Shown here piece after piece: positions 6,489-10,652 of a DNA stretch of 10,652 nt. The notes under the pieces were generated by a model. It made no database searches and was not told the DNA's origin. It was given only the letters and a program-made list of their open reading frames with translations. Each line of letters starts with the position of its first letter. Position 1 is the stretch's first letter. Made by a program: the position numbers and the translations under genes. The DNA lies in contig JAZNIR010000046.1 of NCBI GenBank assembly GCA_045577595.1, positions 1 through 10,652 on the forward strand. The letters run 5' to 3'. This stretch comes from Scatosoma sp045577595. Lineage in GTDB: Bacteria; Bacillota; Clostridia; Christensenellales; Borkfalkiaceae.

Positions 6489-6496
6489 CCGTTACA
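6483..6496. promoter_or_regulatory. cre-like / LacI-family operator overlapping the -35 box
   Basis: The plus strand reads TGTAAACCGTTACA, an inverted repeat (TGTAA/TTACA) that matches the CcpA cre consensus TGWAANCGNTNWCA at all but one fixed position (C instead of G in the centre). It completely covers the -35 hexamer, so a bound protein would block RNA polymerase. CcpA or a local LacI-family sugar repressor could use it; no such regulator is in the window. Confidence 0.55.
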
Positions 6497-6528
6497 AAAG
6501 AAAAAGAAACCGATTTCTGTCGGTTTCT
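6497..6528 (-). terminator. Intrinsic terminator after the small membrane protein gene
   Basis: Minus strand AGAAACCGA (6528-6520), a 6-base loop and TCGGTTTCT (6513-6505) form a perfect 9-bp stem, followed by TTTTTCTTTT (6504-6495). It ends where the next operon's operator begins. Confidence 0.93.
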
Positions 6529-6552
6529 CTTTAAGGTTTTCGTTTTAGTCAA

Positions 6553-6777
6553 TTATTGCAAGAATAAATGTTTCGTCAAAAGTATCCAAAGCAAGTCGAG
6601 CCAGCCAATGATAATACCGCTTGGAATGGTTACCAAAATACAGATAATCAAGCGCAACGTGCCACCCTTTTTTGCCCACGTAGACCATCTTACCACGATT
6701 TCCGTTACCCAGTTAACACCAGGAATCAACAGCAAGAGAATTTGTACCAAACGGCTTTGTTTGTTAAACCAAGTCAT
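6553..6777 (-). CDS. Small two-helix membrane protein, function unknown
   Basis: I do not recognise a characterised family. The 74 residues start MTWFNKQSRL and have two hydrophobic segments, about residues 9-29 and 41-67, joined by a short basic loop WAKKGGTLR (34-42). By the positive-inside rule the loop, and perhaps both ends, should be cytoplasmic, giving a hairpin topology. There is no signal peptide cleavage site and no cysteine pair. The gene is clearly expressed on its own, with an extended -10 promoter, a near-perfect AAGGAGG ribosome binding site before the ATG, and an intrinsic terminator within 25 bases of the stop. The strong signals make this a real gene despite its size. No toxin, bacteriocin or transporter motif is visible. 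Confidence 0.82.
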   Translation of the reverse strand: MTWFNKQSRLVQILLLLIPGVNWVTEIVVRWSTWAKKGGTLRLIICILVTIPSGIIIGWLDLLWILLTKHLFLQ

Positions 6778-6811
6778 ATAAAAATCCCTCCTTAATGGTT
6801 TTGTGCTTTTA

Positions 6812-6839
6812 TTATAACATATTTTCCGAAAAATTCAAT
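6812..6839 (-). promoter_or_regulatory. Extended -10 promoter of the small membrane protein gene
   Basis: Minus strand TTGAAT (6839-6834; 4 of 6 matches), a 16-base spacer and TATAAT (6817-6812). The -10 box is preceded by TGT, making an extended TGnTATAAT element that compensates for the weaker -35. The start near 6805 gives a leader of about 28 bases containing AAGGAGG. Confidence 0.78.
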
Positions 6840-6937
6840 AAACGAGTAAAAAAAGTACTTTGGAAAATAAACCGCAGTATTTTTTTGCTTTATTTTTAAA
6901 AGGCGGTATTGTATGGCAATCAATAATATAAAAAGCA

Positions 6938-6974
6938 CGAAAAAAAAGCCTTGATTTCGTTAAAAATCAAGGCT
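6938..6974 (-). terminator. Intrinsic terminator downstream of the restriction-modification locus
   Basis: Minus strand AGCCTTGATTT (6974-6964), a 6-base loop and AAATCAAGGCT (6957-6947) form a perfect 11-bp stem, followed by an uninterrupted T run (6946-6941). It is about 75 bases past the stop of the second TRD segment, so that segment appears to belong to the same transcription unit as the methylase. Confidence 0.94.
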
Positions 6975-7048
6975 GTTGTATGTATGGTACTAAATCTCGT
7001 TTTTAGGGTATGTGTGTGGGACAAAAAGTATTTTTTAGAATAAACAAA

Positions 7049-7564
7049 TTATACTATAAATTCTTCTATAATTTTTGTCTTTTGTTTATCGAGCGTTAAC
7101 AACTTCTCTTCAAGTTTAGAAATTTCATTTTCTAATACCATCACTTTTTCGACTACTTCTTTTTGCTTTTCAATAGGCGGAACAGTAAACGAAATTCCTT
7201 CCACTCTATCAATAGAAGCACGATAGGAACGTGAAAATCCCATTTGCCTACCTTCAACTTCTAACATCCGCGCTACATAACGGGGATGCACTTTATCCGT
7301 TAATACTCTTAAAACACCGCAGTGGTCGGTTGGGTAAAAAGGCTTGTCTTTTTGGTAAAGATTCACCATCCAATCCCCGTCGATACCCCACAAGACGGAA
7401 TCTGTAGAAAAGTCTTTTATCAAGAGTTTATCGGTATATCCAAAAGGCTCGAAAACATTTGCGCTAAATACGGGGATTGTACCGTCTGCAACCAATTCAG
7501 AAGTAAGCACTCGTTTGCCGATAGAAACGGCAAAACTCGTTTTATCTGATAAGGTTAGTTTATA
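7049..7564 (-). CDS. Second TRD half (HsdS-like) of the restriction-modification enzyme, out of frame at the G tract
   Basis: This open frame of 171 codons begins right after the poly-G run, with YKLTLSDKT, and ends at TAA 7051-7049. It is the C-terminal half of a type I-style specificity region. The target recognition domain has SIGKRVLTSELV and the FSANVFEPFGY segment familiar from HsdS proteins (residues 15-46). A conserved repeat, VPPIEKQKEV, follows, then a coiled-coil helix (about 140-168) that normally spaces two TRDs. It has no credible start of its own: the first possible start, a GTG at 7510, has no ribosome binding site and would remove conserved TRD residues. The frame joins the upstream enzyme exactly if the G run is 10 or 13. 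I therefore read it as the separated end of that gene rather than an independent gene; GTG-initiated translation cannot be excluded. Confidence 0.8.
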   Translation of the reverse strand, partial: YKLTLSDKTSFAVSIGKRVLTSELVADGTIPVFSANVFEPFGYTDKLLIKDFSTDSVLWGIDGDWMVNLYQKDKPFYPTDHCGVLRVLTDKVHPRYVARMLEVEGRQMGFSRSYRASIDRVEGISFTVPPIEKQKEVVEKVMVLENEISKLEEKLLTLDKQKTKIIEEFIV

Positions 7565-10500
7565 CCCCCCCCCCCGAATTTTTAGTAATTACTTCCAATT
7601 CTTCAAAGAGTTTCTCGATTTTTTCACGATATTCTTCTATACTCATTCGGGTGGAATTATATTCGTTATCTATTGCTTGACAAGCTCTTATAATTTCTTC
7701 TTGCACAGGAATAGGCGGAATAGGGATATAAACTTCTTCCTTCAAATATGTGCTGTTTAAGCTCTTTCCAAAAGCTTTATCTCCTACATCTTGAAGGTCT
7801 ATCAAACGACTATTAAACAAATGGAATAAATACAAATCTAACAATTCCGTTTTATCCAACGGAATTAAACCTGCAATAGCTTCATTTGTATACAAGTCTG
7901 CCCCCGCAATTGCTGTTTTCCCAATACTCAACTTAAAACTCAACAAAGTTGTCCCTTGGGGTATAAGTTTTACATTTGAGTGTGCGACTGCTTCGTCTGT
8001 TATTTTTTCTTTGGTATCAGTAATAACCTGTCCTTGCATTTCTGCAATGGATACCCACAAATTTGAACCTGTAAAGTATTCATATTTTTCACGGGAAGGA
8101 GTTCCGCCAATTAACACTTTACACTTTGCCCCTAATTTCGATAACGGATATTTACTCATCAATTGTTTCTTTATTTTAACACTTGTTCTAATTGATTTGT
8201 TGAACGAAGAACGAGAGAAATCGAGCATATCTGTCGTAGCAACTATACCTGCGTACAGTTTATTTTCTTCTGTAAACGTAGGATACTTCCCTAAAAACGA
8301 CTTGCGAATTGCGGTAGAGAGAGTTCCTTCCGCTCGCCTATCCGTATCGCAATACATTTTTCCGCCAGCTTTTATGATTTGAATACCTTCATTACCTTTA
8401 CGTTTGCTCCAATCATAACCAAGGAATTCCTTTTGTTTCGCATTGTCGGTAGGAGCTGTTATGATGACCGTTTGTTGTGTGTATGTTAATGCAAAGTATA
8501 ACAGTTTTTCAAACTCTTGAAGTTTAGCGTATTCATAGAATTTTATTGCCAACTGTCTTGCTTGTTCAGTTGTGGAAAGCTTTTTGAACGTTTTACTGCT
8601 TTGATACTTAATTGTTGTGCTATCGGTCTTAAACGTTTCCAAATACACCTTGAAGTATTCGCTGTTTTCTATCTTGTCAAAAGAAAGCTCTTGTTTTGCA
8701 AATGCGGTATAGATATCTTCGCCAACGTCAATTTTTGCGACATAGCTTTCAAATATTTCTTTATCTTTCCAATCTTCTAATTCCACACCTGAAAGAATGG
8801 CGCTTACACTGTCGTAAACCATATCCTTCTGCTTCGGGGGTTCGTTATATTTCTCAAGGAATAATACAACGGTGTTTGTTCCTGTTTCGCCAAAAGTTTT
8901 GCTTCCGAATTGCACAATCGCTCGAATTAAGAAGTTTTGTAATATTTGTTCTCTTGCACCAGTATAGCTTGCGGAATCATTGCTTAAAATGCTCGACGGA
9001 AGAACAACAGCCGCAATTCCCTTCGGTTTTAAGAGTTGTGCAATTCTTTCTACGAATAACGTTTCTATTTCACTGCCGTTATCCCCAATTCTTTCAAGGA
9101 GCTCAAAAGAATTGTTTTTAAGTTTTAAGTGTTGTTTGAAATCCTTAACCGCATAAGGGGGATTTGCAACGAGAACATCAAAAGTCCCGTTTTCGATTTG
9201 TCTTTCGGGCAAACTTTCTAACCCGTCACCAAATACGATATTTCCTTCACCTGCGCCATTCATATACAACGAGATTTTTGCAACACGAGCAAGACGATAG
9301 TCTTTTTCCACGCCAAAAATATGGTCGCGCACCCAATCATTATTGCCGTCAGATTCCACAAAGGCATTGATTGCTTCTACTGCTTCCGTTAAAAAGTGAC
9401 CTGCGCCACAAGCGTAGTCAATAATTTTGGGATAAACCGTACCCTTTTCCGTATGCGTGATTTTCTCGACGGGTAAGCAATCCCATATAAATCTCGTAAT
9501 AGGGGTTGGCGTAAAGAATTGTCCTTCATTTTGCTTAAACCCTTTGTTTAATAACTGCTCAAACAAGTCACCTAAAAATTGATGTTTGGAAGGGTACACA
9601 ATTCTGTATTCTTGGAAGAGTTGAACAACTTCCACCAAGATTTTCCCGTTTTGATAGAATAATTCTTCGTTGTGAACGTCTTTGAAAGAAAAATCGTTGT
9701 TAGAGAAGAACTTCAAAATACGAATTTTATCCTTCAAATCGGCAATCGCTTTTTCACGAGTACGCCCTGTATAGTTCGTGAATAACCATTCGGGGTAATC
9801 AGCAGATACATAGAAAATTTCTTCGCGCATAAAGGTTTCCATACCTTCTTTATGCAAGCGTTGTAAACGGTCTTGTAAGGTTTCGTACGTGTCCGTTCCT
9901 TGTCTGTATTGAAATTCGACAACATCATTGTCCGATTTTTGAATTTCGTCTACGAGCTTACAAATAAAGAGTGCAATAAGACGGTTAAACGCATTTTCTT
10001 TATCGCTTACGTTGTTATGACGTAAAATTTCTTCAAACTTGTTTACGATTTTGTCGTCGGGAGTAAAATCGCGCAAATCCTTTTTAAGTAAAGGCTTTAT
10101 TCCAATTTCATACGCCCTAGTGTCGTTTGAAAATATAAGGTCACTATACCACGTACTTGTATAGGTTTCTTTCCAAACAAGGTGTTTCCCTTCTGCGGTA
10201 AATGCAGACGAATAGAGTTTTATTGTATCGTCTTTTTTTGCGCCTATAACAAGTTGTGGGTCATCCGAGCAGTTAATCGTCGGAGCTTTATAAACGATTT
10301 CGTTATTATCAATAGCAGAAGAATACAAAACCAACCATTTTGTTGCTCTTTCTTGTTGCCAATAAGAAAATAACTGACCGCCATCATTGCAAGTGTCTTT
10401 ATACGCTTTATCAAACTCTCTACCTGCGGTTTTACACTCGATAATAAAAAGCATAGAGCCATCGGGAGCAGAAACGCATATATCTGCTCGCCCGCTTTTT

Positions 10501-10652
10501 GCGTCGTGACCTAAATGCCATTCTTTTTCAAGTTCGATATGCTCGGGGCGATAACCTTTTTCAAGCAATCTATTGACACACTCAAAAACGACAAAGTTTT
10601 CAGGTTGTTCGAAGTCGTTATTTCTTTCTCTTCCCTTAATATCCGTCGGGTA
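7560..10652 (-). CDS. Single-chain restriction-modification enzyme: nuclease, N6-adenine methylase and first TRD (N-terminus cut by window edge)
   Basis: This combined R-M protein, of type IIG-like order, both methylates adenine and cuts DNA. 1030 residues are visible, and the frame is open at 10652, so the start is outside; a TTG at 10568 is internal to the conserved region. An HsdR-N-like PD-(D/E)XK nuclease comes first, with Asp57 in GRADI, ECK (72-74) and a QLFSY helix motif (93-97). A helical linker follows. The N6_Mtase domain starts near GQFFTPTPI (377-385), with SAM motif I DYACGAGHF (412-420) and catalytic NPPY (497-500). A first HsdS-like TRD (about 835-1000) has IGGTPSR, the VPPI-like IPPIPVQEEI and a coiled coil. 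The reading ends in GGGV-stop because of an 11-G run, and a second TRD lies just beyond in another frame. There is no helicase. The more A+T-rich composition than the core genes suggests horizontal origin. Confidence 0.9.
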   Translation of the reverse strand, partial: YPTDIKGRERNNDFEQPENFVVFECVNRLLEKGYRPEHIELEKEWHLGHDAKSGRADICVSAPDGSMLFIIECKTAGREFDKAYKDTCNDGGQLFSYWQQERATKWLVLYSSAIDNNEIVYKAPTINCSDDPQLVIGAKKDDTIKLYSSAFTAEGKHLVWKETYTSTWYSDLIFSNDTRAYEIGIKPLLKKDLRDFTPDDKIVNKFEEILRHNNVSDKENAFNRLIALFICKLVDEIQKSDNDVVEFQYRQGTDTYETLQDRLQRLHKEGMETFMREEIFYVSADYPEWLFTNYTGRTREKAIADLKDKIRILKFFSNNDFSFKDVHNEELFYQNGKILVEVVQLFQEYRIVYPSKHQFLGDLFEQLLNKGFKQNEGQFFTPTPITRFIWDCLPVEKITHTEKGTVYPKIIDYACGAGHFLTEAVEAINAFVESDGNNDWVRDHIFGVEKDYRLARVAKISLYMNGAGEGNIVFGDGLESLPERQIENGTFDVLVANPPYAVKDFKQHLKLKNNSFELLERIGDNGSEIETLFVERIAQLLKPKGIAAVVLPSSILSNDSASYTGAREQILQNFLIRAIVQFGSKTFGETGTNTVVLFLEKYNEPPKQKDMVYDSVSAILSGVELEDWKDKEIFESYVAKIDVGEDIYTAFAKQELSFDKIENSEYFKVYLETFKTDSTTIKYQSSKTFKKLSTTEQARQLAIKFYEYAKLQEFEKLLYFALTYTQQTVIITAPTDNAKQKEFLGYDWSKRKGNEGIQIIKAGGKMYCDTDRRAEGTLSTAIRKSFLGKYPTFTEENKLYAGIVATTDMLDFSRSSFNKSIRTSVKIKKQLMSKYPLSKLGAKCKVLIGGTPSREKYEYFTGSNLWVSIAEMQGQVITDTKEKITDEAVAHSNVKLIPQGTTLLSFKLSIGKTAIAGADLYTNEAIAGLIPLDKTELLDLYLFHLFNSRLIDLQDVGDKAFGKSLNSTYLKEEVYIPIPPIPVQEEIIRACQAIDNEYNSTRMSIEEYREKIEKLFEELEVITKNSGGGV
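7565..7575 (-). repeat. Poly-G tract (11 G on the coding strand), likely phase-variation switch
   Basis: Eleven consecutive C on the plus strand read as G on the coding strand and encode TCG-GGG-GGG-GGG-GTA before TAA. With 10 or 13 G the frame passes into TAT-AAA-CTA and adds 171 residues with a second TRD. With 12 G it stops 3 codons past the tract (at TAA 7557-7555). Long G runs of this kind slip during replication and are used as contingency switches in restriction-modification genes. Assembly or sequencing error in the run is the main alternative. Confidence 0.85.

Noticed and set aside
6840..6946. ACCGC / GCGGT pair and poly-T runs between the R-M terminator and the next promoter
   Set aside because: A 5-bp stem with a loop over 25 bases is not convincing as a structured RNA; no open frame or tRNA-like fold is seen.
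8011..9121. Several plus-strand frames of 87-141 codons
   Set aside because: All are opposite the methylase/TRD coding region and have no domain or ribosome binding site.
1..10652. CRISPR array, tRNA/rRNA genes, insertion sequences
   Set aside because: No regularly spaced repeats, no cloverleaf or rRNA core sequence and no transposase or integrase motif were found on either strand.
7560..10652. BREX PglX or a classical three-gene type I HsdM as the identity of the large gene
   Set aside because: The nuclease domain at the N-terminus and TRD at the C-terminus in one chain fit a type IIG-like enzyme better, and no helicase or BREX partner is visible; genes beyond the right edge could still change this.

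Overview
ORGANISM. All genes lie on the minus strand, so transcription runs from high to low coordinates. Consensus sigma-A-type promoters (TTGACA-17-TATAAT), strong AAGGAGG-like ribosome binding sites, U-tract terminators, an FMN riboswitch in front of an ECF-type riboflavin transporter and an OmpR-family two-component pair all fit a low-to-mid GC Bacillota, most likely an uncultured Clostridia. This is inferred from sequence character; no marker gene fixes the species. LAYOUT, in transcription order. (1) 10652-7049: a single-chain restriction-modification enzyme, cut at its N-terminus by the window edge. It carries a PD-(D/E)XK nuclease, an N6-adenine methylase and an HsdS-like target recognition domain (TRD). 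A run of 11 G (7565-7575) puts a stop codon right after the tract. A second TRD half (7564-7049) follows in another frame and would be fused if the run were 10 G. This looks like a phase-variable specificity switch and is the most notable feature here. An intrinsic terminator follows (6947-6974). (2) 6839-6497: a monocistronic unit for a 74-residue two-helix membrane protein of unknown function, with its own promoter and terminator. (3) 6496-4181: a two-gene sugar operon, PfkB-family fructokinase then pyrophosphate-type phosphofructokinase. A cre/LacI-type operator overlaps the -35 box, and an intrinsic terminator closes the unit. (4) 4177-1793: a response regulator and sensor kinase operon with two candidate promoters. 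Between them is a 7-bp direct repeat with 11-bp periodicity, the layout that OmpR-family regulators bind. (5) 1788-918: promoter, FMN riboswitch, terminator, then a RibU-like riboflavin transporter S component. (6) 898-1: promoter, tsaE and tsaB (partial), for the t6A modification of ANN-decoding tRNAs. HOW IT WORKS TOGETHER. Regions 2-6 are ordinary core and housekeeping genes in compact, separately controlled units. The fructokinase and PPi-PFK together would take fructose to fructose-1,6-bisphosphate using one ATP and one PPi. The two-component pair probably senses a signal at the cell envelope. The restriction-modification locus is accessory, and its homopolymer tract suggests reversible change in DNA methylation and restriction specificity. 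No stretch longer than 300 bases lacks a gene. The largest gap (6778-7048) holds a promoter and a terminator and otherwise nothing recognisable.
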